A stretch of DNA of 18,451 nucleotides. Origin: Pyricularia pennisetigena (taxonomy: Eukaryota > Ascomycota > Sordariomycetes > Magnaporthales > Pyriculariaceae). Below, in pieces: positions 1 to 9,337 of this stretch. The notes under the pieces were generated by a model, which did not search any database, was not told the origin of the DNA, and was given only the letters and a program-made list of their open reading frames with translations. Position 1 is the stretch's first letter. Each line of letters begins with the position of its first letter. Made by a program: the position numbers and the translations under genes. The stretch lies in NCBI RefSeq assembly GCF_004337985.1, contig NW_021940944.1, positions 1 through 18,451 of the forward strand, in the 5' to 3' direction.

Positions 1-492
1 TGATAACGAGCGGCCGGTCGGGCCGCCAGACCGCGCCCAACGCCGCAAATTCTTCCAGACAAGCCTCGGGCAACCGAAAAGCTTTGAGGCGTTTTCGATA
101 GCCACCAACTACTTCAGCGCCCGCCCCAGAGCGGCCCGCCAGCGCCCCGCGCGCCACGAACGCACTTTACGCCTAGGGACACCGATCGTAAACGACTCGA
201 ACTCAGACGAGGAATAGACTTGCTGCCTTTTCACCCACAATTCACGGCACAAGCCGTCAGACGAACCCTCCGTGCACCTTAGGCACGGGGTCGCGTCAGT
301 GAACTATCCCCCTAAGCAGGACCGGGCCCGAACCCGGTCAGGCACGATCCGCCTCTGCCCTCCTTGTTTTCCCCCTGTGTAAATAAAGAAGATAGAACGC
401 GCGCCGAGATACCCCTCGGGAGGTTGCTAACGGCCGGCTAACAAGCCGGGCCGAGCCCGGCGTTAAATAATACTACTACTACTACTACTACT
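1..492 (+). mobile_element. 3' end of a Tad1-like LINE, running in from the left edge
   Basis: The piece consists of the end of ORF2 (stop 215-217), a GC-rich 3' UTR and a (TAC)n tail at about 471-492. The UTR matches a second copy at about 13070-13345 nearly throughout, including the strings ccctccgtgcacct, ggtcgcgtcag, cgggaggttgctaac and gagcccggcgtt. It holds a 7-bp inverted repeat (320-326 with 333-339) and a perfect 6-bp one (446-451 with 455-460). A triplet tail is typical of target-primed LINE insertions. The 5' part lies outside the window. The tail abuts coding sequence of a host gene, so this is a genic insertion. Confidence 0.85.
2..217 (+). pseudogene. LINE ORF2 C-terminus (partial, cut by window edge)
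   Basis: An open frame runs from base 2 to the TAG at 215-217, giving about 71 residues. It is rich in Arg, Ala and Pro and contains RRKFFQTSLGQPKSFEAF and ATNYFSARPRAARQR. This resembles the basic tail after the RNase H and zinc-binding regions of Tad1-type ORF2, where an LG-x-P-x-x-F-x-x-F stretch is common. It ends in an acidic tail (SNSDEE). Nothing catalytic is visible because reverse transcriptase and RNase H would lie to the left. The frame is open as far as seen, so whether the whole ORF is intact cannot be judged. Confidence 0.6.
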
Positions 493-1215
493 TCGCCGTC
501 TGTCAAGTCTTACCGCCGTTTTCCAACTCCTGCAAGTCAATGCCCGTGATCTCGAAGGCTACATTGGGGCAGGGAAATCCTTCAGTCGAATAGAGGTATG
601 ATTATTACGAGATATTGTTGGAGCTGCCTTGGGGAACTATACTGACACGACTGGCCCAGGTTGCAAACATATCGGACTGCGGTTACCTCGGGCCACATCT
701 CACAGTCGGAATCATGGCGCCGATGCTCCAGGAGCCGGCAGTGAACCCACACGCAACACTTATCACGCTGTTCATGAACGCCGTTGATGAGAACATGACT
801 GGACAAGACCGTATGGAAACCGCGATGAGCAGCCATTCATCCAAAGTATTGGTGGAATACCTTCCGCCAAGTAAGCCACCGATCGGCAAGTACGACCCTA
901 ACCTTATCAAATTCGTCTCCGCTCGGGATCTCGTCATTGGGTATGAGCAGTACTTCGGCCGGTAAGTATGAGGTACACTGACGAATGCTGCTTCGTCGTA
1001 TCTAACCTATCATTAGCTTCCAGGAAAAATTCAAACTTCGGGAACTGGCAGAATTCGTTGGGGCGGAAATGAAAGACCGTCACACAATTATTGAGAAATG
1101 GCCGTACAGGCTGAAACTCAAGCCTAAGCAGCCAGGGGCTCAGCAGGAGTTCGAGCTGACCCTCGCGAGCGGTCTGTCAACCAAGGAGCGTTATATGGAG
1201 TGGGGGAGAGCGTAG
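491..1215 (+). pseudogene. DUF4470-type protein, C-terminal fragment in three exons, 5' part cut off by the LINE
   Basis: Exon pieces 491-595, 660-961 and 1017-1215 join in frame to a TAG stop. Intron 1 (596-659, 64 bp) has GTATGA, a CTGAC branch site and CCCAG. Intron 2 (962-1016, 55 bp) has GTAAGT, a CTAAC branch site and TTAG. The joins place SFSRIE next to VANISDCGYLGP, then NPHATLITLFMNAVDE, LPPSKPP, YEQYFGRF and the C-terminal KDRHTIIEKWPYRLKLKP and SSKERY-like (here STKERY) blocks. I recognise these from fungal proteins that carry DUF4470 (often with a MYND finger) in their N-terminal part; the function is unknown. The DUF4470 domain itself would lie upstream and is absent. The first exon begins directly at the (TAC)n tail, so the gene was split by the insertion. 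No internal stop is present, which suggests recent inactivation. Confidence 0.72.
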
Positions 1216-1693
1216 CCAATAGAGTACTTGCCACGATCAATCGGGCGCGTGACCTATACCGAACTTTCCATCGGCGGCCAATTTCGACGATGCTTCTGCG
1301 TTAGTGTTTCTTGTGGTTCTACAGTAATACGAAAGAGGAGGATGGTCTAAAGTGCAACGAGATTTGGGGAAGCCCAAAATATGGGAGTTGTGGACCAAAA
1401 CACGTTCTTGGTGAGATTGCGTACCATTAGGTCTTGGTGGTGATAACTGCCCGTGGCTGTCCCAAAAATTGGTAGGCAGTTCCATTTTGGGGAATGCACA
1501 AATATGTCACATCCGGGCCAAATTTGGTACTTAAGCTGATTTAAATCCTCAGTCCATAAACTTATATTTATATTACGGACGCTTCAACTGCCAGGCTTCC
1601 AACAGGGTGAACTAAACCTAAACTGCTATCATACTCAGAAACACTCTGAATATTACAGCTATTATCCAGTATACTTGCATTTTACCTGTTCAA
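1216..1693. other. Intergenic, no gene recognised
   Basis: This separates the DUF4470 fragment from the dehydrogenase fragment. The only sizeable open frame is on the minus strand (about 1237-1485); it has no recognisable motif and overlaps no splice-like structure. The last 150 bases are AT-rich and may hold the promoter of the downstream gene. No repeat was seen. Confidence 0.5.
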
Positions 1694-2215
1694 ATGGCAG
1701 TCATACAACCAAGGGCCGTAGATCCAGCCGTCTTTTGCCATCGTACCCTTTTCAATGTTTCCGGCCTGGTCGCCATCATTACGGGCGCTGGGAGTAGTAT
1801 AGGTCGCCCTATCACCCTGACCATGGCCCTTGATGGCAACGCGCGCTTTTACCTTCTTGGCCGCCGTTTTGGCAAACTCAAACAAAGCGCTGCTTCGTTT
1901 GAACCTGCCCACGCCGTTATCAGGGTCACAACTATTTTGCAGGTCGACATGCCGCAAAAGAACCAGTTCGTCGCCACCGCCGCACGCATTACCGCTGAGA
2001 CGGGCTTTGTGCAGCTCTTTGTCGCCAATGCTGGAGTTTTAGAGCCCAAGCCACTCGGTTATCTGGGTTGGTTTTCTGATATTCACAATTTGCGTGTCGA
2101 TGGGTTTAATCATCGGTCAAAGGCCAGAATAGTCAGGCAATTGTCATTGCATGTAGCTCCGTATCTTTATTTAAAAATGGACCTGGCCGTTGGGAGGATG
2201 CGACCGTTTTCGTAA
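1694..2215 (+). pseudogene. Short-chain dehydrogenase/reductase (SDR), broken N-terminal half
   Basis: The frame encodes a Rossmann-fold start: LVAIITGAGSSIGRP with the glycine-rich TGAGSSIG at residues 30-37 (usual form TGxxxGIG), GRR after strand 2 (residues 56-58), D85, and the NAG motif at 112-114. These are the cofactor-binding signatures of SDR enzymes, which use NAD(P)H. After residue about 120 the similarity moves to another frame near 2120-2140, where SQAIVIACSSVS resembles the SDR strand ending in the catalytic Ser. That points to a frameshift. The YxxxK active site is not found. About 250 residues is usual for the family, so over half is lost or scrambled. The minus-strand transposase frame begins 11 bp further on. 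Confidence 0.7.
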
Positions 2216-2226
2216 ACTCTTTTGGA

Positions 2227-2639
2227 TCAATACTTAGTTGTATCTTTATCCTTGCAGAAATATAATTGTTCGTGCGCATCCTGCATCCATTCAAGGCGCT
2301 GCTCATCCGTCAAATCCTGTAGAGCAATGTAGCTATCAGAACAGGACATCCTGCAATGGTGGTTTTGACATGAGATAATGCTAGTTAGCGTATTCGCAGG
2401 GATAAGAAGCCTCAGATAGTTCAAAACCCCTAAAGCCAGATTACCGTATTTCTGCATCACGGGCATCAATTGCTTGAAGAACTTTTCCTCTACCCTCAAG
2501 ACCGCGATAAGGCGACCGACTGGGCGTGCGTTCAAGGCAGAGCTACCGATATTCTTTCCGACTTCGAAGACAACTCGATCGAGGACTGTATCACGCCGCG
2601 GTTCGAAGCAACCTAGGAATTCATCAACTTGCTTTACGA
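2227..2639 (-). other. Unrecognised C-terminal stretch in frame with the transposase remnant
   Basis: The frame that carries the transposase DNA-binding and DDE-start regions stays open to a stop at 2227, but after residue about 200 it no longer resembles a transposase. The stretch of about 140 residues has a protein-like composition (FLGCFEPRRDT, FFKQLMPVMQKYGNLALGVLNYLRLLIP, LTDEQRLEWMQDAHEQL). I do not recognise it. It could be a remnant of a host gene into which the element moved, or a chance open frame. It lies between the SDR fragment and the transposase homology. Confidence 0.35.
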
Positions 2640-3349
2640 CTTGTACGAAAGCCTGCCGAAAAGGTCCATATTTGTTGGAAACCACTGTTTTTGTACTTTT
2701 TTTTCCTTTAAATATAACGAGAGGAGGCAGGGCAACGCCCACAGCCGATATACATTCGAGTATACTCGTACAACCCCGCGTTCCGGGCTCTTTTCGCTGT
2801 AACGGCCGGATCCCGTTAAGGCCTGATACCAAGCCATTAGAACCTTTACCTTCCGTTATACCGGTTTCGTCCATATTCCACCAATTTCCCGGTTTAATAT
2901 CGTTAATAACGGGATTGGTAATATAAAGCCACCAAGATTCAATTACCTCCGTAGTAGCGCCATTAACCCGGGCGTTATTTATTCGACGGGGCCTTTGGGT
3001 TTTGAGGACTGGATAGCGAGCCAAAAACCGGGCTATCCAACATTTTCCAAGGCCCTTTGTTTCTCCAGAAGCTTGAAGGATTCGTTCCGCAAAAAAACGT
3101 AATTCCTGATGCGTTTGCGGTAGCCCTAAAGCGGTTTGGGCTAATACCCAATCAGCTAAATGTTTTCCCTGCTCCGGCGAAAGCTTTTGGAACGGTTTTT
3201 GAGCTTGTTTATAAGATTGTGAACCTTTTAAATCAATGTTGAAGTGTACATCTAGAGATGCCCCATTTTCGGGAGGTTTTGTGGATTGATTGGCCATTTT
3301 ACATGTCAGAAATAGCGGTAAGAAGCTGGTTTTCAGTATATTGTTTCAT
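2634..3349 (-). mobile_element. Fot1/pogo-like transposase pseudogene (Tc1/mariner superfamily)
   Basis: Read leftwards, the protein is spread over several frames. It starts MKQYTENQLLTAISDM at 3349 and stops at once (3299-3301). NGQSIHKTSRKWGI-like psq-type helix-turn-helix coding follows in a second frame. From about 3230 a long frame carries KLSPEQGKHLADWVL, WIARFLARYPVL (CENP-B/Tc5-type DNA-binding domain), then the DDE domain start NWWNMDETGITEG with the first catalytic Asp at residue 143 of the 356-residue frame, and LPPLVIFKGK. A run of eight T on the plus strand (2697-2704) shifts the frame; beyond it the expected QKQWFPTN block is in the next frame and soon stops at 2634. The second and third catalytic acidic residues are missing. 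The element cannot be active. No matching terminal inverted repeats could be paired. Confidence 0.8.
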
Positions 3350-4260
3350 TGGGAGCTTAAGAAAAAGAGTGAAAAAATTGAATCCAAAAGTGAAAAGTTC
3401 GTGGAGATATTTATAAAAAACGATACGAGGTGAAAGTGGCTGAGTAGATATTTTTAGGGGCCCATTTGCGGGGGGGGGGTGGCTCACGTTAGACTCTGGG
3501 GGCAATCGGTCGAATATAAGTGCAGGGGCCGCACGCGATTTCGACGGATAAGACAAGGGAAGCGTAGTTTCCGAGACGCTTTTCGACGGACTTCCTTCGG
3601 TGTCGTCGGGCCTGCTGTGTAGCAAGAAGCGACCAGCCACAGGTAAGGCACCATGACCCGAAGGCTGTTGATCGACAGTGCGAAACCGTCTTCTTGGAGC
3701 AGCGGTCAGGCCGGCCTCATCACGGATACACTGTTTTCGCGAAAGCGAGACGTCATCATTTTGCGCGAGCACTTTTTGTCTATGCAATAATAAGGTTTGT
3801 CGGAATTTCTCTAACATTGTCGCTGGAGGACGTCCACCTGCCGGATTTCTCATGTGCGCGGGGCGTAAGTTCGTCACTGGAAAGCCTGTTGATGGAGGGT
3901 CACATGGCAGATGAAAGCGATGAGGGTAGGAAATATCGTATGCACAAAGACCTAACCGCATGCATACCTTGCCGTGTTTGGTGGTGACGCGGGTGAGGGG
4001 AGACTGATGCAATGAAACAGACCCTTCTCTTGGTTTTTTTTAGCATTCAACGTCCAGAATCGAATTGGTTGGTACGGCATGTTGTTAGCTTTTCTACTTG
4101 GTGTTGTCGACACCAATACCTATTACCAATATAGATACCTTCAATTTTCGTGCAATTCTCCACTTTCAAAACTGACAAAACACGGACTGGTCTCGCCAGC
4201 GCTCAAACCTCACTGTCGTCTCAACTCAACTCACCAAAAAACCTCGCTAGTACTATCGAG
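3350..4260. other. Transposon 5' flank and intergenic DNA
   Basis: The part next to the transposase start (3350-3490) is probably the element's untranslated end; it holds a run of ten G (3470-3479) beside gtggctcacg, a plausible but unproven terminal-repeat region. Further right, long frames exist on both strands (minus 3299-4012, plus 3678-3987) without convincing motifs. A plus-strand frame ends KFVTGKPVDGG at about 3866-3898, reminiscent of an SDR C-terminus, but the preceding residues do not fit. The last 180 bases are pyrimidine- and A-rich leader for the downstream zinc-finger gene. Confidence 0.45.
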
Positions 4261-5275
4261 ATGTCAACAACTACAGCAGTGACCACGCTGCCTTCGCCCG
4301 CGTACAAAACCATCTATTGTACCCAATGCAATCGCAAGTTTGGCAACACCAAGGACCTGCAGAACCACATCCAGGACTCTCTCTCGCATCGTGCCGCCGC
4401 ATCATCACTCAATTGCGAAATTTGCAAGAAGGCATTTAAAAGCGAGAAGGCGCTGCAGCAGCACACCCGAAGCTCTCCCCGCTCGCATTCGTCTTTGTTC
4501 AACTGCCGCATCTGCGATCGGTCCTTCAACAGCGAAAAGTTTCTGCAGCAGCATATTCGTGACTCTCAAGCGCACGCTGCATCTTTCGACTGCGTTGTCT
4601 GTAATCGAGAATTCAACAGCAACGAAGCTCTGCAGCAGCACCTTCTCAACTCTGTAACCCACCACCGGCGGCAGCAGCAACCTCGGACCCCGCTCGACCA
4701 GTTCTTTCTTTCGTTTAAAACCTTTGAACACGACCCTTCCGAGCCGCCGGCCGCGTCTTTCAACCGCTTACGGAGGCACCAAGGCTGGCGCAGGGGCGAT
4801 GCCGATTCTGATGACGCCTGGGACAGATACCAAGCCGCGCTTGAGAGCGAGCTTCGCATGTGGTACGATTCGGGAAACTCGCTGGCCGCGTGGCACGCTC
4901 TCTGCCGCGCCATTGGCGTCGACCCACTGCCGCAAACATGCGAGATGTGCGAGAGGGTGAGTGACGTCTGTAGAAATCTCACCAAAAGAAAAAAAGAAAA
5001 AAAGGAAAACAGTAGTGCTAGGGATGAGTTTATGCTGAAATTCCTTCTTGGAAAAATCACAGGCCGTGCGAAGCATCTATGTCAATATTGTCGACTTGAT
5101 CGAATGGGCACGGGCGCAGCGTGGGCACGACGTGCAGCCGGTCCAAACTTTTGCAAGCCTGGAGGATCTGCGATCTTACACGATTGAAACGAAGAAGATA
5201 TACCATAATCGGCTTGAGAATCTGGATGAAGACAATGTCGTCTTGAGGCATCTGCTCCGGCGCATTTTCAGATAG
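4261..5275 (+). CDS. C2H2 zinc-finger protein, two exons, probably intact
   Basis: Exons 4261-4956 and 5063-5275 join in phase across a 106-bp intron (GTGAGT to CACAG), giving about 302 residues. Four fingers follow one another with the pattern C-x2-C-x12-H-x6/7-H: C20/C23/H36/H43, C52/C55/H68/H76, C82/C85/H98/H105 and C111/C114/H127/H134. Each has an aromatic or hydrophobic core and an LQ-x-H helix. Residues from about 145 to the end form a second conserved region (LDQFFLSFKTFEHD, WHALCRAIGVDPLPQTCEMC, VNIVDLIEWAR, NLDEDNVVLRHLLRRIF) that I have seen behind such fingers in other ascomycetes. The CxxC of TCEMCER lies at the splice junction. I chose ATG 4261 because the finger region starts soon after it and the upstream ATG at 4150 adds only low-complexity sequence. 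Nucleic-acid binding is likely; the target is unknown. Confidence 0.85.
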
Positions 5276-5558
5276 AGGGATAACGTAATAAGAGATTCTG
5301 ACGCCAAAGATTCTTTTTACGATTTTCCAAAAATCCTACATCCAGCTCTTCGACCTCTTTTTCTCTTTGCGAGTTTGTATAATTTTCAAGAACAGCGCTT
5401 CGACCTTTGTAAACTTTCCTTGTCCTTGTGCATATCAGCCGCCGTTCTAAAGCAATGTTGCCAAATCCTTCAGTGGCTGATCGCCTTGAGGGCGGTGGTT
5501 TACTGCCTTTTTGACATGAGCGAATAGCCTCTGGCATATAGACCTGGCGGAACACGCG
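5276..5558. other. 3' flank of the zinc-finger gene up to the LINE breakpoint
   Basis: No gene was recognised. Minus-strand open frames here carry no known motif. The 5' breakpoint of the LINE fragment that follows lies near 5545-5560, where RNase H similarity begins abruptly. Confidence 0.4.
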
Positions 5559-6683
5559 TTCATCGTGTACCGCAACGGCGAAGTTACCGCCCAAGGTTCA
5601 GCAGCCTTGGGCGGGCCATGCCACGTCTTTGACGCCGAAACGGTCGGGGCATTGCGCGGCTTAGAGGCAGCCGCTGCGAAACCAGGAGACACAATATAGG
5701 CATGCGTGGACAGCGCCTCCGTTATTTGGGGCCTGAGAGGATCTGTGTCGCTGTCGTCGCAATGGGCCTATATCCGATTCCACGAACTCGTGGAGGAGCT
5801 GAAGGACAAAGGCGTTAGCGTCCGCATACGATGGTGCCCGGGTCATGAGGGAATCGAAGGGAACGAGAAAGCAGATCGCCTAGCAGACTTAGGCGCGAAA
5901 GGGCCCGCGGACACTGACCCCCGTACCCAGGGGGCGAACGTCAGCGGCATCCGATCCGAGCTTCGAAAGGCAGCCCGAGAGGCCAGCGCGCGATGTTGGC
6001 AGGCCAGGAAACCGTCAGATGCATATGACCGATGGAAATTGGAATTTAACCCAACGAAGGAATCAAACGAACTCGGTCGACGCACTTTGGGGCATTACCT
6101 AGCTATGCGGACAGGTCACGGGGATTTCCGAGGTTACCACGACCGGTTTGCTCACCAGGGCGCAAAAACGCAATGCCCTTGGTGCGATAACTCCACAGCA
6201 CCAGACCACTTGTTCCATTGCCCAAACAGTGTCAAATTATGGAAAAAGTGGCCCAACGGCCCGACTCAGCGGCCAAACACGCAGACCAGACCAGACAAGA
6301 GTACCTATACAAGATATTGGGGAACCCGCGGGCCTTCGGGGAGTTCGCCGCCATTACTGGCCATTTTACCCTCCCTCCGCGTTAAAAGCGCATCGAACCC
6401 GCCCTAGTGGACACCCCCACGCGCAACGGTGCGCACGAATAGACGGCGGAAGGCGCCGCAGGCTGGTCATACCTCTGCAGGAATATAAGTTGCAGGGCCG
6501 CAGCAGGCACCCACCTCCACATCGCCGCGGGCCCGGCCCGTGACGATCGATCCGCTATATATACTCATGTAGACTTGAATAGCGCGCCGCGATGCTCCAC
6601 GTGCGGCTGCATGCGCGGAGAACCGTCGTTGCCGGCACTCCGCGCGGCCCCGGCGTTAATAGACACTGCTACTACTACTACTC
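5545..6683 (+). mobile_element. 5'-truncated Tad1-like LINE fragment
   Basis: The fragment contains the end of ORF2 (RNase H and a zinc motif), about 285 bp of GC-rich 3' UTR and a short (CTA)n tail at 6669-6682. The UTR ends ccccggcgttaatagacactg before the tail, close to the end of the LINE at the left edge (gcccggcgttaaataatac), although most of the rest of the UTR differs, so this is a related but distinct subfamily. Truncation at the 5' end with an intact tail is the usual outcome of incomplete reverse transcription. The tail directly adjoins the large direct repeat that starts at 6684. Confidence 0.8.
5559..6385 (+). pseudogene. LINE ORF2 remnant: RNase H domain and C-terminal zinc motif
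   Basis: The reading starts inside RNase H (FIVYRNGEVTAQGSAALGG). HVFDAETVGALRG holds the catalytic Glu, VDSASVIWGL the third acidic residue, and WCPGHEGIEGNEKADRLAD the HxGxxGNExAD block. The first catalytic Asp is missing because of the 5' truncation. A TAG at 5697-5699 interrupts the domain. Downstream, TLGHYLAMRTGHGDF and TQCPWCDNSTAPDHLFHC form the Cys/His motif usual after RNase H in Tad1 elements. Near 6258 the frame shifts: the family's C-terminal pattern continues in another frame as LGNPRAFGEFAAITGHFTL to the TAA at 6383-6385. At least one stop and one frameshift make this a dead copy. Confidence 0.8.
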
Positions 6684-7900
6684 TGACTAGGACTAAACTT
6701 CGGTATGCATTATCATCGAGATTGTCGTAGATGTCGTAGATGTCGTAACTGTCGGCTTGTATGTGTTTGTTCTCTATCGTCTTTTCTCGAAAAGGCTCCA
6801 AAAGTCCATGGATGCGCACAACGATGCCAGAGAGAGGTTTACTCAGCCCAAGGCCCCTACGATTTACAAAAGCCCGTACCACCGCCTAAAACTACGCTAC
6901 AGCGCAGTGAAGAGGATTGTAGACCCAGTCGGCGCCCGAACGGTCCAGAACTCGGCTGCGACGCCGACAGTTGCAGTCCTCATCCCGGCGCCGTATAGAC
7001 CGGCGGCTGTTTAAAACACTTGCATGCGATCGTGGTTGACAAGCCAGCTATTGCTTGTCTGCTCATAAGATGGCATAAGTAATGCCCGCTTGTTTGAAAG
7101 ACTGATTTAGAAAAGAACGAACGGGAAGGTAAAGGGAAAAGGAGAAGAAATCAAGTACAAAACAGACGAGCATAGATTTGGGATCATTTTCGCATTAGGA
7201 TTAGAATTTTACAAAGCGACACTTTTTTTCGTCAGCGCTGCCCCGGCGTGTATACCCGCTACGGCTTGAAACAGCTGGTAGCAATCTTCTCCAGGGCAAG
7301 CTATTCGTGTTCAGGCGGTTGCGGCCTGTCAAAGGCCACCTTCAACAGCCCGATGTCCTCGGAAAATACCCTGCTAACTTGACTTCGACCAACCGACTTC
7401 CTCGAATTGCTGGAATAGACCATACTTGGCTTCCGTTTTCGTTTGTTCGACACCAGCTGAGCCAACGGAGGTCGAGCTGGCTCCAGCAGCAGTGCCCTTT
7501 CGAAGTCGATCATCATAACACCGCTGGTCTCCGCGTTGAAAAGCATGTTTGCCCCTCGCACATCCTTGTGGGCCACTCCCAGTTTATGTATTGCCTGCAA
7601 CGACTGCATCGCCATGTCTTCGAGCTCTCTCTCCGGACTACCCACAATCTCTGTCGCGTCAAGGTCACATCCGCCCCAGGACAAGAGCGTTACGTGTACT
7701 ACGTAGACCCGGTGGTCATAGTAATATATCCTGTTCATCGACCGAAGGTCGACGACCCCGAGGAAGACGGGCACATGTATACCTTGGATGGGATGCAGCC
7801 GTTTGTAAACCGCCGCCTCGTGCTCAAGGTCTTTGACAAATGCCTGAATCGTGCCTTTGCCGACAAAGGTATAACCATATTCGATCAGCCAGATCTTGAA
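6684..7900. repeat. Large direct repeat, copy 1 (kinase 3' part plus downstream flank)
   Basis: From tgactaggact (6684) to gatcttgaa (7900) the sequence matches 9338-10546 almost base for base, with scattered substitutions and small indels (offset 2654 at the left end, 2646 at the right). About 600 bp is kinase coding sequence (minus strand) and about 600 bp is its downstream flank. The differences I compared include many transversions, so they do not look like RIP. The left edge abuts the LINE tail; the right edge lies three bases from an ambiguous base. Confidence 0.93.
7301..7900 (-). pseudogene. Kinase-like C-terminal domain, truncated duplicate
   Basis: About 200 residues from FKIWLIEYGYTFVGKGT to the C-terminal PPEHE and TAG stop. 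It keeps the lysine of the N-lobe (VGKGT), the helix-C glutamate region (HEAAVYKRL), the hinge LLSWGG, the catalytic loop AHKDVRGAN (HxD and Asn) and MIDFERA in place of DFG. It lacks the glycine-rich loop and everything upstream that the second copy has. About 19 residues differ from the copy at 9947, yet no stop or frameshift has arisen. Upstream of 7900 the open frame continues through the ambiguous base into unrelated sequence, so the apparent start codon is not meaningful. It cannot encode a complete kinase. Confidence 0.85.
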
Positions 7901-7905
7901 CANGG
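7901..7905. other. Ambiguous base at the repeat boundary
   Basis: Base 7903 is the only N in the window. The match to the second repeat copy stops at 7900 (10546 in the other copy). An unresolved base exactly there suggests an assembly join or polishing failure, and so a possible misassembly. Confidence 0.7.
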
Positions 7906-8818
7906 AATCCATTATCGCCGTAGCTAGGAGCAAACGCTTCATTTAGTTGCGTGGACTAGTTATGGCGGGAAATTTGCATGTTAAGGTGGTCGACATTCTG
8001 ACTGATAACTCCGAACTTAACATGGCGATACCTGATCCAATCGCGTCCATTCAGCCTTCCAATTTATCAGAGACCAAGGCGGATTCGTTGTCCCACAACC
8101 TGATGAGCAGTTCTTACCTGGACTCATTGCAGGTCAAAATCCCATAAAGCTTCATGTTTCGTTTTCAACACGATTGTACTAGCTGTCAGGGATAATCGAG
8201 AGCCACTTGAAGAGGTCCATGCTAGTCAGCGATGTAGATTTTTGGAGCTGCCGATCCAAAACGGTCGAGGAAACAAGATGCTAAATTTGATGGAAAATCG
8301 AGGATGTGGTGGTTGTAGGCTATCGCGTGGGGATTACAGTGACATGCAAATGGTGCTTTTCGCGATTGGGAAATCGTTATCGCTTATCAATTCAGATGAT
8401 AGTACTATTAAAGGGAGGTAGGGGCGCCATGGCGCTTCAATTTCGTCTGTGCATCGGTCGATTCGTTATTTTGCGCGCTCCAGAACAACGCATTCTTTGA
8501 GCAGATCGTTCCGTGCCCATTTGTCACCTTCCAACCCAAAGTAATTAATTCTACCAGCTTTTGCACCCGGTTGAAAAGTAAAGCTGGCTCCTTTCTGAGT
8601 GCAGGATCTTTGGTTAGTGCGTTCAGCCGAAGACCAACCCTGCCGCTGATGCAATAATATACACTGGATGGCTTATTGGCCGGCAGCCCTCTCCTGAAAT
8701 TGTGGGCCTAGTGGGTGGGATGACAATAGCCAGTCATTTCGCACAGGCCATTCTACATTGAAACCCCGATTCCTCATTTCCAACGTAGAATCTCACATTC
8801 CTATCCGCGCTTATCGCC
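7904..8818. other. Intergenic DNA between repeat copy 1 and the DUF7924 fragment
   Basis: Short open frames on both strands (plus 7947-8147, plus 8306-8500, minus 8466-8654) carry no recognisable motif and show no splice-like continuation. I saw no repeat shared with other parts of the window. The last 60 bases are C/T-rich and may be the 5' leader of the gene at 8819. Confidence 0.45.
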
Positions 8819-9282
8819 ATGGCCCTCACCCGGGCCCAGATAGCGGCCCAGAAGCGGCCCTCACCGAAGAATCAAGGTAACTATTTTGCGCGGCGCCAAA
8901 GGGAATCTTTCATTGACAGTTGGCAGAAGTACAGCCCCTAGAAATCCAGTCGCGCCAGAGCCCAATTCGAAGGCGCGATCGCATCCTTAACCAACCCGTA
9001 TCCAAGCCTAATTGTTTACGGCAGCTACCATTATCCGCCCCTCAAAGTTGTAAACGCAAACAAACACTTAACCACACGACCAAGCACAGCTCAGACCAAT
9101 GCCAAAAACGCCAACGAACTTCATGCACATCACTTCCTAAGTCAAACGTCGGCGAGCCAACAATCGACAACGGTAATCCCACACACTCCAACCCAGTCGC
9201 ATTCTGGGCGAAGAAAGGGCAATGGCCGAAGGACCTGTCCAAAGCCGGAAAGGCTGCAGGTAGGTATCGGCATCATTTCTAG
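8819..9282 (+). pseudogene. DUF7924-type protein, N-terminal fragment
   Basis: An ATG at 8819 opens MALTRAQIAAQKRPSPKNQ. A 50-bp intron (8877-8926, GTAACT to TTGGCAG) joins it in phase to a longer exon. That exon is basic and Ser/Gln/Pro-rich (RRRDRILNQPVSKPN, CKRKQTLNHTTK, CQKRQRT) and ends with PVAFWAKKGQWPKDL. This matches the start of fungal proteins with a C-terminal DUF7924 domain: a nuclear-type basic N-terminus (R-S/A-Q-x-A-A-x-KRP), then a W-x-x-x-G-x-WPK block. The frame runs to a TAG at 9280-9282, or a donor GTAGGT at 9260 could end the exon. The conserved DUF7924 domain is not found downstream; the kinase repeat begins at 9338 instead. So the gene is truncated, probably by rearrangement. 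Confidence 0.62.
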
Positions 9283-9337
9283 CAAATACGTGGTATGTTT
9301 GTTCATTATTTGTCTGTTCTGGCGGCTGCTAATCCTT

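Noticed and set aside
471..492. (TAC)n as an independent microsatellite or CRISPR-like repeat
   Set aside because: It sits at the end of a LINE UTR, and the same triplet tail ends the other LINE fragments.
3866..3898. KFVTGKPVDGG on the plus strand as the displaced C-terminus of the split dehydrogenase
   Set aside because: The last residues resemble the VTGxxxxVDGG end of SDR enzymes, but the residues before them do not fit and no YxxxK region exists between 3500 and 3800. Too short to claim.
3299..4012. A 237-residue minus-strand gene
   Set aside because: Only the last 16 residues are meaningful (the transposase start); the rest is Pro/Ser/Arg-rich without motif and is best explained as an open frame over non-coding DNA.
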